DNA of 29,628 bases from Syntrophomonas_A sp050258735 (GTDB taxonomy: Bacteria; Bacillota; Syntrophomonadia; Syntrophomonadales; Syntrophomonadaceae). Position numbers and translations under genes: made by a program. Under the pieces are notes generated by a model. The model ran no database searches, was not told the origin of the DNA, and saw only the letters and a program-made list of their open reading frames with translations. Of the stretch, positions 15,664-24,977 are shown one piece after another (the stretch's first letter is position 1; the number at the start of each line of letters is the position of its first letter). The stretch spans positions 1-29,628 of the forward strand of contig JBLMZJ010000021.1 in the NCBI GenBank assembly GCA_050258735.1, in the 5' to 3' direction.

Positions 15664-16575
15664 TTGACTTTTCAGGAGATGATCTTGCGTCTGCACGATT
15701 TCTGGGGGCGTCACGGATGTATCATCCAGCAGCCCTATGACATGGAGAAGGGTGCCGGGACAATGAACCCGGCCACCTTCCTGCGCTGCCTGGGACCGGA
15801 GCCCTGGAATGTAGCCTATATAGAGCCCTCGCGCCGCCCCACTGACGGGCGTTATGGGGAAAATCCCAACCGTCTGCAGCATTATTATCAATATCAGGTC
15901 ATCCTGAAACCATCGCCTGACAATGTCATCGATCTCTACCTGGAGAGCCTGCGGGAACTGGGTATCGAGGCTGAGAAACATGACATCAGACTGGTCGAGG
16001 ATAACTGGGAATCCCCCACCTTGGGGGCCTGGGGACTGGGCTGGGAAATATGGCTGGATGGTATGGAGATCACACAATTCACCTATTTCCAACAATGCGG
16101 CGGCATCGATTGCTTTCCGGTCAGTGCCGAGATTACTTATGGTATAGAACGTATCGCCATGTATATTCAGAATAAGGACAGCATTTTTGATATCGAATGG
16201 GTGGAGGGCATCACCTACGGTGACGTACACCATCAGTCTGAGGTGGACTACTCGCACTATAATTTTGAAGTAGCTGATGTGGCTTCGCTGACCACCATGT
16301 TCAATCTGTGTGAAAAGGAAGCCCAGCGGGTGGCGGCCGCTCATCTCCCTCAACCTGCTTATGATTATGTTCTGAAGTGTTCCCACCTGTTCAATCTCTT
16401 AGATGCGCGGGGCGCCATCAGTGTTACTGAACGCACCGGCTATATCGGGCGGGTACGAAATTTGGCCCGGCTGGTAGCGGGCGAGTATCTGGAGCAGCGT
16501 AAAAGGATGGGCTATCCGTTGCTCAAGGATGAAAAGCTGCGCCAGCAAGTTCTGAGCGCTGAGGAGGTGGGCTAA
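15664..16575 (+). CDS. glyQ: Glycyl-tRNA synthetase alpha subunit
   Basis: A 303-residue GlyQ, usual length. The protein begins MTFQEMILRLHDFWGRHGC and continues IIQQPYDMEKGAGTMNPATF, the class II motif area of the catalytic alpha subunit; EITQFTYFQQCGG and ERIAMYIQ follow. It forms glycyl-adenylate and, in an alpha2beta2 enzyme with GlyS, charges tRNA-Gly. I chose the TTG at 15664 because TTAAGGAGG at 15647-15655 lies 8 bases before it and the N-terminus then matches the family; an ATG at 15634 is in frame but upstream of that site. The stop overlaps the glyS start by one base. Confidence 0.97.
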   Translation: MTFQEMILRLHDFWGRHGCIIQQPYDMEKGAGTMNPATFLRCLGPEPWNVAYIEPSRRPTDGRYGENPNRLQHYYQYQVILKPSPDNVIDLYLESLRELGIEAEKHDIRLVEDNWESPTLGAWGLGWEIWLDGMEITQFTYFQQCGGIDCFPVSAEITYGIERIAMYIQNKDSIFDIEWVEGITYGDVHHQSEVDYSHYNFEVADVASLTTMFNLCEKEAQRVAAAHLPQPAYDYVLKCSHLFNLLDARGAISVTERTGYIGRVRNLARLVAGEYLEQRKRMGYPLLKDEKLRQQVLSAEEVG

Positions 16576-18644
16576 TGACTAGGGATCTTTTATTGGAAAT
16601 AGGGGTAGAGGAAATCCCCTCCGCCTATATGACCAGGGCCCTGTCTGATCTGCAGGTCCTGACGGAAAAGAAGCTGGCCGAAGCAAGGCTTTCGTACGAC
16701 AATCTAAAGGTTTTAGGCACGCCCCGCCGCCTGACCATTATTGCCGAGGGCATGGCCGAGCAGCAGGAAGATGCCAACATTGAGAATCGGGGTCCCAAGA
16801 AGAGCGCCGCTTTTGATGCCGATGGGAGACCCACCAAAGCAGGACTGGGTTTTGCCCGGGGGCAGGGTGTTGATTTTGAGCAACTGGAGATCCGCGAACA
16901 GGGAGGTATCGAGTATCTATTTGCGGTCAAACGGGAAGCCGGCCGTTCTGCTGCTGAGGTTTTGCCGATGATATTGCCGGATATGATCACCTCGCTGGTC
17001 TTTCCCAAATCTATGCGCTGGGGGGCTTTCACAACAAGATTTGCCCGGCCCATTCGCTGGTTGTTGGCTATCTTCGGTGATGAAGTCGTCAAATTCAATA
17101 TCGAGAATATTGAGAGTTCCAATCTGACCCATGGACATCGTTTTCTTTCCAAGGGAAGTCTTCAGGTAAAAGATCTGGAGGATTACAAAAAACAACTGAG
17201 GGAGAATTTCGTTATCCTTGATCAAAATGAACGTAAGGCCATGATCTGGCAGCAGGTTCAGGATGTAGCCGCACAAGCCGGAGGAAAGACCATGCAGAAC
17301 GAAGATCTGTTGGAAGAGGTCACCTATCTGGTGGAGTATCCCACCGCCTTTTTCGGCAAGTTCTCTCCCTCCTATATGGAGGTGCCGCCCGAAGTCTTAA
17401 CTACCAGCATGATAGAGCATCAGCGTTATTTCCCGGTATACAGTGATTCCGGCGAACTGTTGCCTGGTTTTATCGGCGTAAAGAATGGGCGGGATTACAG
17501 TATGGACCTGGTTATTGCCGGTAACGAGAAAGTGATCAGACCCAGACTGGAAGACGCCCTGTTCTTCTGGCGGGAGGATGGTAAGAAACCTCTGGAATCT
17601 ATGGTATCCGGTTTCGAGGCGGTCATGTTCCATGAGCGGCTGGGCACCCTGAAGGATAAGGTAAGAAGACTCGGTCAGATAGCCCTCCAACTAGGTGAAG
17701 CAAGCGGATTGAGTTCACCGGATAAATTACAGCGTGCCTCCCTGCTCGCCAAAGCCGATCTGCTTTCGGCTATGGTATACGAGTTTCCCGAACTGCAAGG
17801 GATCATGGGGCGTTATTATGCTTTGAAGAGCGGAGAGGACCCCGAGGTAGCTCAGGCCATACTGGAGCATTATCTGCCCAGATTCTCCGGGGATTCATTG
17901 CCGCTCACCCCTACCGGCATAGTTCTCAGCCTGGCTGAGAAGATCCATAATCTGGTGGGGTGTTTTGCCATTGGCATCAAACCGACCGGATCGCAGGACC
18001 CCTACGCCCTGCGCAGACAGGCCCTGGGGCTGGTGAACATCATTCTGGAGAATAATCTGCACATTGATTTGAGAAACGTTCTGCTGGATGCCTATGCTAG
18101 CTTCAACGGTGTCAAACTTCAGTTGGATGCTGATTCTGTGGCTGTAGAACTGATGGATTTCATCCTGCAGCGTATGAGAGGGATCCTTCAGGAGCGTGGG
18201 ATATCCTACGATGTGATCGATGCCGTATTCGCTGTTGCTTCGCCTGATTTGACAGAAGTCGCTGACCGTATCGCCAGTATCAAAGATTTCAAGGTTTCAG
18301 AATACCGGGACGACTTCATGGTGGTGTATAACCGGGCCAATAATCTTTCCCGCAAGTGGGAAAGCGATGAAGTCGATGAAAGCGTATTAGCCGATGACAG
18401 TGAAAAAGCCCTTTATGCGGCAGTTCAGGAACTGGCTCCCCGGGTCAGGGAGATGATATCCTCCGGGGATTATGAAGCCGCTCTCCGTGCTCTGGCCGGA
18501 CTGCGTCCTTGTGTGGATGAATTTTTTGAAGCAGTAATGGTAATGGTTGATGACGAGAAATTAAAGGCCGCCAGGTTGGGATTATTGAAATCAATTGCAA
18601 ATATCTGTCAACTAGTGGCCGGTTTTAGTAAAATAGTAATATAA
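16575..18644 (+). CDS. glyS: Glycyl-tRNA synthetase beta subunit
   Basis: A 689-residue GlyS, full length. It begins MTRDLLLEIGVEEIPSAYM, with the conserved LLEIGTEEIP-type start, followed by LGTPRRLTI, FPKSMRWG with RPIRWLLAIFGDEVV, and the KADLLSAMVYEFPELQGIMG segment of the HD-like domain; SQDPYALRRQALGLVNI comes later and a C-terminal anticodon-binding (DALR-like) helical region ends the protein. It binds tRNA-Gly for the alpha subunit. Start and stop codons of glyQ and glyS overlap (TAATG), so translation is coupled. Confidence 0.97.
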   Translation: MTRDLLLEIGVEEIPSAYMTRALSDLQVLTEKKLAEARLSYDNLKVLGTPRRLTIIAEGMAEQQEDANIENRGPKKSAAFDADGRPTKAGLGFARGQGVDFEQLEIREQGGIEYLFAVKREAGRSAAEVLPMILPDMITSLVFPKSMRWGAFTTRFARPIRWLLAIFGDEVVKFNIENIESSNLTHGHRFLSKGSLQVKDLEDYKKQLRENFVILDQNERKAMIWQQVQDVAAQAGGKTMQNEDLLEEVTYLVEYPTAFFGKFSPSYMEVPPEVLTTSMIEHQRYFPVYSDSGELLPGFIGVKNGRDYSMDLVIAGNEKVIRPRLEDALFFWREDGKKPLESMVSGFEAVMFHERLGTLKDKVRRLGQIALQLGEASGLSSPDKLQRASLLAKADLLSAMVYEFPELQGIMGRYYALKSGEDPEVAQAILEHYLPRFSGDSLPLTPTGIVLSLAEKIHNLVGCFAIGIKPTGSQDPYALRRQALGLVNIILENNLHIDLRNVLLDAYASFNGVKLQLDADSVAVELMDFILQRMRGILQERGISYDVIDAVFAVASPDLTEVADRIASIKDFKVSEYRDDFMVVYNRANNLSRKWESDEVDESVLADDSEKALYAAVQELAPRVREMISSGDYEAALRALAGLRPCVDEFFEAVMVMVDDEKLKAARLGLLKSIANICQLVAGFSKIVI

Positions 18645-18653
18645 AAAAGGGGC

Positions 18654-18681
18654 TTAACAGGATTTTATTTTTTGATATAGT
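18654..18681 (+). promoter_or_regulatory. Promoter of the CcpN-like gene
   Basis: TTAACA (18654-18659), a 16-base spacer and TATAGT (18676-18681) give a fair sigma-A promoter. It overlaps a 22-base block (18659-18680) that recurs upstream of dgt at 25086-25106 with one mismatch and one gap, at nearly the same distance from the start codon. Confidence 0.45.
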
Positions 18682-18730
18682 ATATATAATTAGTGCGTTT
18701 AAGGGTAAAAAGTATAGCACATAACAGGCG

Positions 18731-19384
18731 GTGAACAGCATCGATTTGAATGAGAGGCAGGAAAAGATCCTGGCCATTGTGAAAACCGAGGGGCCCATTA
18801 CAGGTGAAAAAATCGCTGAAATACTAAATGTGACCCGAGCCGCGCTTCGGCCTGATCTGGCCGTGCTTACCATGTCTGGTTTTTTGGAGGCCAAACCGCG
18901 CGTGGGCTACTCCTTCAAGAACGAAGGGGCTGATAATGAAATCAGAAGGGCGCTTAACCAGTATCGAGTAAGGGATATACAGTCATTGCCCGTTATACTC
19001 AAAGAAAGCACCAGTATATATGATGCGATCGTCACCCTTTTCGTGGAGGACACCGGCAGCGTATATATTGTGGGGGAAGACGGATATCTGTCCGGATTGG
19101 TTTCGCGCAAGGACTGCCTGAAAACTACCCTGGGACAGGCGGATATCCATAAGATGCCCATCTCCATAATAATGACCCGGATGCCTAATATCATAACGGC
19201 CAATCTGGATGAAACGGTGGTCGAAGTTGTTCGCAAGATCGTGGAGCATGAAGTCGACAGCCTGCCCGTTGTGAAATGTTTTCTGGATCATGCCGGCGAG
19301 GAGAGGCTTGAGGTGGTGGGCAAAATATCCAAGACTAATATCGCCCGGTTGTTTCTGGACCTGGCATCGGGCACCAGAGGTTAG
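18731..19384 (+). CDS. ccpN: CcpN/YqzB-like transcriptional regulator (HTH + two CBS domains)
   Basis: A 217-residue regulator. The N-terminal winged helix (about 5-60) has the pattern RQEKILAIVKTEGPITGEKI and NVTRAALRPDLAVLTMSGFL; two CBS domains follow (about 78-135 and 142-210, with IIMTRMPNIITANLDETVVE starting the second). CBS pairs bind adenine nucleotides. In B. subtilis, CcpN (YqzB) represses gluconeogenic genes, and its neighbour is YqfL, as here. The GTG start has only a weak ribosome site (AGGCGG, close by). In this organism the likely target is the adjacent PPDK unit; that is inference. Confidence 0.9.
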   Translation: MNSIDLNERQEKILAIVKTEGPITGEKIAEILNVTRAALRPDLAVLTMSGFLEAKPRVGYSFKNEGADNEIRRALNQYRVRDIQSLPVILKESTSIYDAIVTLFVEDTGSVYIVGEDGYLSGLVSRKDCLKTTLGQADIHKMPISIIMTRMPNIITANLDETVVEVVRKIVEHEVDSLPVVKCFLDHAGEERLEVVGKISKTNIARLFLDLASGTRG

Positions 19385-19431
19385 GGGATCTGAATTTGAT
19401 TCCCCTATATAAAGTATTAGGAGGTTAGCTG

Positions 19432-20253
19432 GTGAACAATCACTTACCCGGAGTTTTTATTGTCTCCGATTCCATCGGTGAGACAGCTGAAATGGTGGTG
19501 CGGGCCGCGGCCAGCCAATTCAACTCCGGCAACATGGAAATCAGGAGAATACCCAATATTTCTGATATCGACACCCTGGATCAGGTAGTACACCAGGCTG
19601 CGGCCAGCAAGTTCCTTATAGCTTATACCCTGGTGGTAGATGAGCTGGCCGAGCATCTTAAGGCTGAAGCGGTCAAGTATGGTGTAATATGTGTCGATAT
19701 CCTGGGGCCGCTGGTCGATGCTTTAAAACAAGCCAGCAATCTGGAACCCAAACGCGAACCTGGTCTTTTGCGCAAAGTAGACGAGATGTACTATCGTCGG
19801 GTCGAGGCTGTCGAATTTGCTGTACGCTATGATGACGGTAAAGATCCCCGCGGGATCGATCTGGCAGACATAGTACTGGTAGGGGTCTCCCGTACTTCCA
19901 AGACCCCGCTTTCCATGTATCTTGCTCATAAGAGGATCAAAGTTGCCAATGTGCCCCTGGTCCCTGAGGTCACTCCGCCTGACGAACTGTTCAGAGCGGA
20001 AAGGGGTAAGGTCATCGGTTTGACTATCAATCCGGATCAGTTGAATCATATCCGCGCAGAACGCCTGAAGACCCTGGGACTGAAAGGCCAGGCCAGCTAC
20101 GCCAATCCGGAGCGGATACTGGAGGAGATCGATTATGGCAACACCATTATGAAAAAGCTCGGTTGTCCGGTAATTGATGTTACCAACAAAGCAGTTGAGG
20201 AAACAGCCAGCAGAATATTGGAAATATATTACAGGAGGATGAGTCATGTCTAG
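19432..20253 (+). CDS. yqfL: Pyruvate, phosphate dikinase regulatory protein (kinase/pyrophosphorylase)
   Basis: A 273-residue DUF299 protein, full length. The N-terminal VFIVSDSIGETAEMV and the P-loop GVSRTSKTPLS (151-161) are family hallmarks, with a later YANPERILEEI segment. These bifunctional enzymes inactivate PPDK by ADP-dependent phosphorylation of its active-site threonine and reactivate it by phosphate-dependent removal. The GTG start has AGGAGGT 7 bases upstream. The end overlaps ppdK by 8 bases, so regulator and target are translated together. The neighbouring ppdK makes PPDK, rather than PEP synthase, the target. Confidence 0.96.
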   Translation: MNNHLPGVFIVSDSIGETAEMVVRAAASQFNSGNMEIRRIPNISDIDTLDQVVHQAAASKFLIAYTLVVDELAEHLKAEAVKYGVICVDILGPLVDALKQASNLEPKREPGLLRKVDEMYYRRVEAVEFAVRYDDGKDPRGIDLADIVLVGVSRTSKTPLSMYLAHKRIKVANVPLVPEVTPPDELFRAERGKVIGLTINPDQLNHIRAERLKTLGLKGQASYANPERILEEIDYGNTIMKKLGCPVIDVTNKAVEETASRILEIYYRRMSHV

Positions 20254-22885
20254 CAAATGGGTGTACGCGTTTCAGGAAGGGACATCGGATATGAAAGCTC
20301 TGCTGGGAGGGAAGGGTGCCAATCTGGCTGAGATGACCCGTATCGGCCTGCCGGTCCCTCCCGGGTTTACTATAACCACTGAGGCCTGTAACGCATATCT
20401 GGCCGCCAGCGAGCAATTTCCCGAGGGTATGCTGGAGCAGGCATTTACGGCTCTGGTCAATCTGGAAGAGGTCAGCGGCAAGAAATTCGGAGAGAAGGAC
20501 AACCCCCTGCTGGTATCTGTCAGATCAGGAGCGGCCATATCAATGCCGGGTATGATGGATACCGTTCTTAACCTCGGCCTGAATGATGAATCAGTGCTGG
20601 GACTCTCAGCCCTGACAGGGGACGAGAGATTTGCCTATGATTGCTATCGACGGTTTATTCAGATGTTCTGCAATGTGGTACTTGATATCGAACATCATCA
20701 CTTTGATGAAATAGTTGAAAAACACAAACGGAAGCTTTCGCTGATTTTCGATTATGAATTGCCCGCACCTGAACTTAAGGAAATAATTGCCCAATACAAG
20801 GCAGTAGTAGCACATGAGAAGGGTTTCGATTTCCCACAGGATGTGAAAGAACAGTTGGTCATGGCCATCAAGGCCGTATTTTCATCATGGAATAATGCCC
20901 GGGCTATCGTATACCGTCGTGTAAACAAGATAGATGACAAGCTGGGGACAGCGGTCAATATACAGTGTATGGCTTTTGGCAATATGGGCACTGACTGCGG
21001 GACTGGTGTAGCCTTCACCCGTGATCCTTCCACCGGTGAAAAGACCCTATACGGAGAATTCCTGGTCAATGCCCAGGGCGAGGATGTGGTGGCCGGGATC
21101 AGGACACCGATGCCGATAATAAAGCTGAAGGAAGAATTGCCGGGGGTATACCAGCAGTTCGTAGATACCTGTCTCAAGCTGGAGAACCACTACCGGGACA
21201 TGCAGGATATTGAGTTTACCGTAGAAAAGGGCAAGCTGTTTATGCTGCAGACCAGAACCGGCAAAAGAACTGCACGGGCATCGGTACGGGTGGCCGTCGA
21301 CATGGTAAATGAAGGACTCATTACCCTGGACGAAGCACTATTGAGGGTCGATGCCGAGCAGATCAATCAACTGCTGCATCGCCAGATCGATCCTGGTGTC
21401 AGCCTGTCGCCCATAGCGGTGGGACTGCCGGCATCGCCGGGAGCCGCCTGCGGCAAGGTGTTATTCGATGCAGACCTTGCCGAAAAGCTGGGAGAGGCTG
21501 GAGAAAAGGTACTGCTGGTACGCAGTGAGACCACTCCGGATGATATCCACGGCATTATCTGGGCCCAGGGAGTACTCACCTCCCGTGGCGGGATGACTTC
21601 GCACGCGGCAGTAGTAGCCCGCGGCATGGGCAAACCCTGTGTTTGCGGCTGTGAAACCGTAAAGATCGATGCCGCCAATGGCTGCTTTGCAGCTGGTGAT
21701 GTGGTGGTCAAAGAAGGCGATATCATAACCATCGACGGAGCTACCGGCCGGGTCATGCTGGGAGAAGTACCTATGATTGAACCGACTCTGTCGGATGAAT
21801 TTGAAAAGCTTCTGCAGTGGGCTGATGATACCAAGACCCTGGCGGTCAGAGCTAATGCTGACACCCCGCAGGATGCTGCCAAGGCTAGAGAATTCGGAGC
21901 AGAAGGTATCGGCCTGTGCCGTACCGAGCATATGTTTATGGCCCAGGAGAGACTGCCTATCGTACAGGAAATGATCCTGGCCGATATCTTGGAGGAACGG
22001 GAAGCGGCTCTTGCCAGGCTGCTGCCTTTCCAACGTGAGGATTTCTACGGAATACTCAAGGCCATGGCGCCCCATCCGGTGACTATACGCCTGCTGGATC
22101 CGCCGCTGCATGAGTTTTTACCGGATCATGAGTCTCTGATGCTGGAGATCGCTGAAATGAAGCACCAGCATGCTGATGAGAAATCCATCATGGAAAAAGA
22201 AGAACTCCTGAAGAAGATACATAGCCTGTCTGAGGCTAATCCGATGTTGGGTCATCGCGGCTGTCGGCTGGGCTTGACCTATCCGGAGATATATCGGATG
22301 CAGGTGCGGGCTATATTTGAAGCCATGGGCCAGCTCAAAGGGGAAAAAATCAAGACCCATGCCGAGATCGAGATCCCTCTGGTAATGGACCTGGCAGAAT
22401 TTGCCCAATTAAAAGTCGAGATAATGGCCACCTATGAGCAGTATAAAAAGGATACCGGCATAGAGTTGGAGTTTGATCTGGGCACCATGCTTGAATTGCC
22501 CCGTGCATGCGTGGTAACTGATGAGATCGCAACCGAAGCAGAGTTTTTCTCCTTTGGTACCAACGATTTGACCCAAACCACCCTGGGCTTTTCCCGGGAT
22601 GATGCAGAAGGTAAATTCATACCGGTATATCTGGAAAAAAAGATAATCAAGGACAATCCCTTTGCTGTACTTGATCGCAAGGGTGTAGGCGGTCTCATGA
22701 AGATGGCTATCGAGAAAGCCCGGACTACTCGTCCCGGAGTCTTGATGGGGATATGCGGTGAACATGGCGGCGAACCCAGTTCTATAGAATTCTGCCATCA
22801 GGTAGGCCTCAACTATGTGAGCTGTTCTCCCTACCGTATTCCGGTAGCCCGCCTGGCAGCTGCCCAGGCCAAATTGAAAAATTAA
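20246..22885 (+). CDS. ppdK: Pyruvate, phosphate dikinase
   Basis: An 879-residue PPDK, full length. The ATP-grasp domain begins with KALLGGKGANLAEMT (17-31) and includes VSVRSGAAISMPGMMDT (90-106). The phosphohistidine domain has GGMTSHAAVVARGMGKP (448-464) with catalytic His453 and the regulatory Thr451. The PEP/pyruvate barrel follows, with GLCRTEHMF, LGHRGCRLGLTYPEIY and FGTNDLTQTTLGFSRDDAEG. It interconverts pyruvate + ATP + Pi and PEP + AMP + PPi in the cytoplasm. Ribosome site AGGAGG. The linked regulatory protein and CcpN-like repressor suggest both covalent and transcriptional control. Confidence 0.98.
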   Translation: MSSKWVYAFQEGTSDMKALLGGKGANLAEMTRIGLPVPPGFTITTEACNAYLAASEQFPEGMLEQAFTALVNLEEVSGKKFGEKDNPLLVSVRSGAAISMPGMMDTVLNLGLNDESVLGLSALTGDERFAYDCYRRFIQMFCNVVLDIEHHHFDEIVEKHKRKLSLIFDYELPAPELKEIIAQYKAVVAHEKGFDFPQDVKEQLVMAIKAVFSSWNNARAIVYRRVNKIDDKLGTAVNIQCMAFGNMGTDCGTGVAFTRDPSTGEKTLYGEFLVNAQGEDVVAGIRTPMPIIKLKEELPGVYQQFVDTCLKLENHYRDMQDIEFTVEKGKLFMLQTRTGKRTARASVRVAVDMVNEGLITLDEALLRVDAEQINQLLHRQIDPGVSLSPIAVGLPASPGAACGKVLFDADLAEKLGEAGEKVLLVRSETTPDDIHGIIWAQGVLTSRGGMTSHAAVVARGMGKPCVCGCETVKIDAANGCFAAGDVVVKEGDIITIDGATGRVMLGEVPMIEPTLSDEFEKLLQWADDTKTLAVRANADTPQDAAKAREFGAEGIGLCRTEHMFMAQERLPIVQEMILADILEEREAALARLLPFQREDFYGILKAMAPHPVTIRLLDPPLHEFLPDHESLMLEIAEMKHQHADEKSIMEKEELLKKIHSLSEANPMLGHRGCRLGLTYPEIYRMQVRAIFEAMGQLKGEKIKTHAEIEIPLVMDLAEFAQLKVEIMATYEQYKKDTGIELEFDLGTMLELPRACVVTDEIATEAEFFSFGTNDLTQTTLGFSRDDAEGKFIPVYLEKKIIKDNPFAVLDRKGVGGLMKMAIEKARTTRPGVLMGICGEHGGEPSSIEFCHQVGLNYVSCSPYRIPVARLAAAQAKLKN

Positions 22886-22913
22886 TTTAGAAAAATTGCA
22901 TGGTAATATATGA

Positions 22914-22942
22914 TAGGGCCCAGCTCAAAGAGCTGGGCCCTA
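22914..22942 (+). terminator. Perfect 13-base-pair hairpin after ppdK
   Basis: TAGGGCCCAGCTC (22914-22926) and GAGCTGGGCCCTA (22930-22942) pair perfectly around an AAA loop, 29 bases after the ppdK stop. The following bases (AGTTTGTC) are only moderately T-rich. Most likely the ppdK terminator. Confidence 0.6.
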
Positions 22943-22981
22943 AGTTTGTCAAAGAAATAGGCAGACCGAGCAAAAAGAGTG

Positions 22982-23153
22982 AAGGTAAGTTGCGAAAGGC
23001 AATCTTTCAGTTGAGGTAAGAATGATAAGCTACCTTAATAGTCCGGGTTTAGTAGATCTTCGGTGACCCCATTTGTAAGAACCTCAATCTGAGGCACAAG
23101 GAAGCTCAGCGATTGAGGCATACACGGGGTACGTTGATTAAGCTGAGCTTCCT
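22982..23153. other. Dyad-rich intergenic region, possible structured RNA
   Basis: This is the bulk of a 406-base gene-free stretch. AAGGTA (22982-22987) and TACCTT (23031-23036) enclose a GAAAG/CTTTC hairpin. CCTCAATC (23082-23089) pairs with GATTGAGG (23111-23118), and AGGAAGCTCAGC (23099-23110) pairs with GCTGAGCTTCCT (23142-23153); the two helices interleave, as in an H-type pseudoknot. ACCCC/GGGGT (23066-23070, 23126-23130) adds a further pairing. No known RNA family is recognised, and the transcribed strand is not certain. Confidence 0.4.
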
Positions 23154-23202
23154 ATGTAACGATGGAGTTGAAGTTCTATTGATGGGATCAACGAAGATTC
23201 GT

Positions 23203-23240
23203 TAAAAAACAAAGGTTAGGGTGTCTATTGACCCTAACCT
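23203..23240 (-). terminator. Intrinsic terminator of fapA
   Basis: AGGTTAGGGT and ACCCTAACCT (23213-23222 and 23231-23240) form a 10-base-pair stem with an 8-base loop. Read on the minus strand the stem is followed by TTTGTTTTTT. It lies 51 bases beyond the fapA stop. Confidence 0.82.
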
Positions 23241-23291
23241 CAACTGTAATATTTGTTGACGAATTGGATTCGCGTTTTTTGTCGGTCTGAT

Positions 23292-24896
23292 TCATGATCG
23301 GTCGGTGATGACCAATATCTTTCTTTCGTCGGGGTCGAAGTACATGTTCATGTTTCTCAGATTCTCGGTCAGCTTGGCTGGTTCGTCCTTGATAGAAAAG
23401 GTCATGCCTTCCTGCAGTCCGGCGCCTATTTGTATCATGCCTTCCCCCCTGGTGTTCTTAAGCATACTGACTAATGAATTCCTCTGCTCGACCATGGTGT
23501 CATATTCCTCGGTCATTTGTATGTATTGGGGCAGTTTCTGTTCCAGTTGAGCGACAGTGGTCGGATCAACGATGTTTCCTAGTGACTTGCGTATTTGATC
23601 GGACAGGAGCCGGATCTCGAGATCCTTTTTCTCTATGTTTTGGTTCAGAGCCACGATCTGGCGATGGAATTGACGGCGTTCGATGCCTTCCACCTGCATG
23701 TCGATAACCTCACAGTTCTGGATGCGTGAAGCCTTGATGCGGGTGCGGGCTTTGATGGAGTTATTGCCGAGGATCATGCCCTTGCGGCCGTGGATCAGAA
23801 CGGAATCGCCGGCTTTAAGATCACAGCGCAGGACATATTCGTTTACAATGATGTTTTGGCCGGCTTCAGCTTCCATGCCCTGGGCAAAACGGGCCTCGAT
23901 ATTTTTAGCTGCGATAATGACGGCATTTCCGCGACCGATAACTCCGGAATGGATAAAGACCGAACCCCTGCGGGATTCTACCCGGGCATTTTCCACCCCG
24001 CCTCTGATTTCAACATCACCGTCGGCCGTGACCTCAAAACCTTCCTTGACACTGCCTGTAATGATCAGCTTGCCCATAAAATCAAGGTTGCCAATCGAGA
24101 AGTCTACATCACCATTAATGATCATTGCTTTGATGACCTGGATACGATTATTGACCCAATCCAGTGCACCATCAAATTCAGCTACAGCTTTATTCTCAGA
24201 GACAATGATACCTTTCCCCACTTTGAATTCCGGATTTCTGCCATCCTTGGCAGGGAGCTCATCGCCCCACACGGTCATGCCCGGTTTTCCTTCGGTGGCC
24301 CAGACGCGGTCAGCCACTGATTCGCCAGCCCGGATGGGCAGTATAAAGCCCAGCTGATAATAATCGACCGAACCATCTTCAAGAAGGACTGGTTTTTTCG
24401 AGGGCTGGTGGTAGTGATATGTTATTGAGCCATCCTCACCGTTTATTGCCGGTCTCCCGTTGGCTATCATGGTTTTTTCATCAGGATTATCAAGAGCAGC
24501 ATTGACGGAATCCGCATCGATACCAAATTTGATGCCATTGTTTTCAAGGAATTTTAAAACCTCCTCCTTGCCCGGCATCTGGTAGGTATCTTTATTGATG
24601 GTTATATAAGCAGTCATTGCATCATTGGCAACATTAAGCGTTATGGGCTGGATCCTTTGAGCACTGCTGCGCACGAAAATCATAAAGGCTGATTCTTCGT
24701 AAGAAGGATCGATCTTGAGCAGAGTTTTAGGAGGAAGGTCAAATAGCTTGGTCATCAACTCGTTGGAAATACGGAAGTTGAGGCCAAATAATTCCGCTTC
24801 CAAATCGTTGAGTTTGACCCCTGGTTTGGCAAGGCGGATATAGAACCCATCAATTTTTTCTATAATTTCAAAAGTAGCAGGATTAACAGTTGCCAT
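23292..24896 (-). CDS. FapA-like (DUF342) polymer-forming protein
   Basis: A 534-residue protein of the FapA/DUF342 family, usual length. The N-terminal domain runs to about residue 150; ITYHYHQPSKKPVLLEDGSVDYY, read as two adjacent pieces (about 164-186), and the segment around TVWGDELPAKDGRNP (about 215-229) are typical. Residues about 245-400 form a repetitive beta-helix (GDVDFSIGNLDFMGKLIITG, VTADGDVEIRGGVENARV, SGVIGRGNAVIIAAKNIEA), followed by a helical coiled region (about 405-480). It probably acts in the cytoplasm; related proteins are linked to flagellar assembly or cell-surface control, but there are no flagellar genes nearby. ATG with AGGTGAT upstream. Transcribed away from dgt. 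Confidence 0.9.
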   Translation of the reverse strand: MATVNPATFEIIEKIDGFYIRLAKPGVKLNDLEAELFGLNFRISNELMTKLFDLPPKTLLKIDPSYEESAFMIFVRSSAQRIQPITLNVANDAMTAYITINKDTYQMPGKEEVLKFLENNGIKFGIDADSVNAALDNPDEKTMIANGRPAINGEDGSITYHYHQPSKKPVLLEDGSVDYYQLGFILPIRAGESVADRVWATEGKPGMTVWGDELPAKDGRNPEFKVGKGIIVSENKAVAEFDGALDWVNNRIQVIKAMIINGDVDFSIGNLDFMGKLIITGSVKEGFEVTADGDVEIRGGVENARVESRRGSVFIHSGVIGRGNAVIIAAKNIEARFAQGMEAEAGQNIIVNEYVLRCDLKAGDSVLIHGRKGMILGNNSIKARTRIKASRIQNCEVIDMQVEGIERRQFHRQIVALNQNIEKKDLEIRLLSDQIRKSLGNIVDPTTVAQLEQKLPQYIQMTEEYDTMVEQRNSLVSMLKNTRGEGMIQIGAGLQEGMTFSIKDEPAKLTENLRNMNMYFDPDERKILVITDRS

Positions 24897-24977
24897 TACA
24901 TCACCTAAAAAATGATAATATGAGTAATCAGAAGTGGAGACAATTAGCTACAAAACGAGATTTTTATAGACCAATCA

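Noticed and set aside
19382..19406. Inverted repeat AGGGGA/TCCCCT after the CcpN-like gene
   Set aside because: Only 6 pairs, a loop of about 12 bases and no T-run, so neither a convincing terminator nor a clear operator.
23683..24357. Plus-strand frames of 224 and 176 codons inside fapA
   Set aside because: They are antisense to a clear beta-helix protein and have Ser/Pro-rich products typical of shadow frames.
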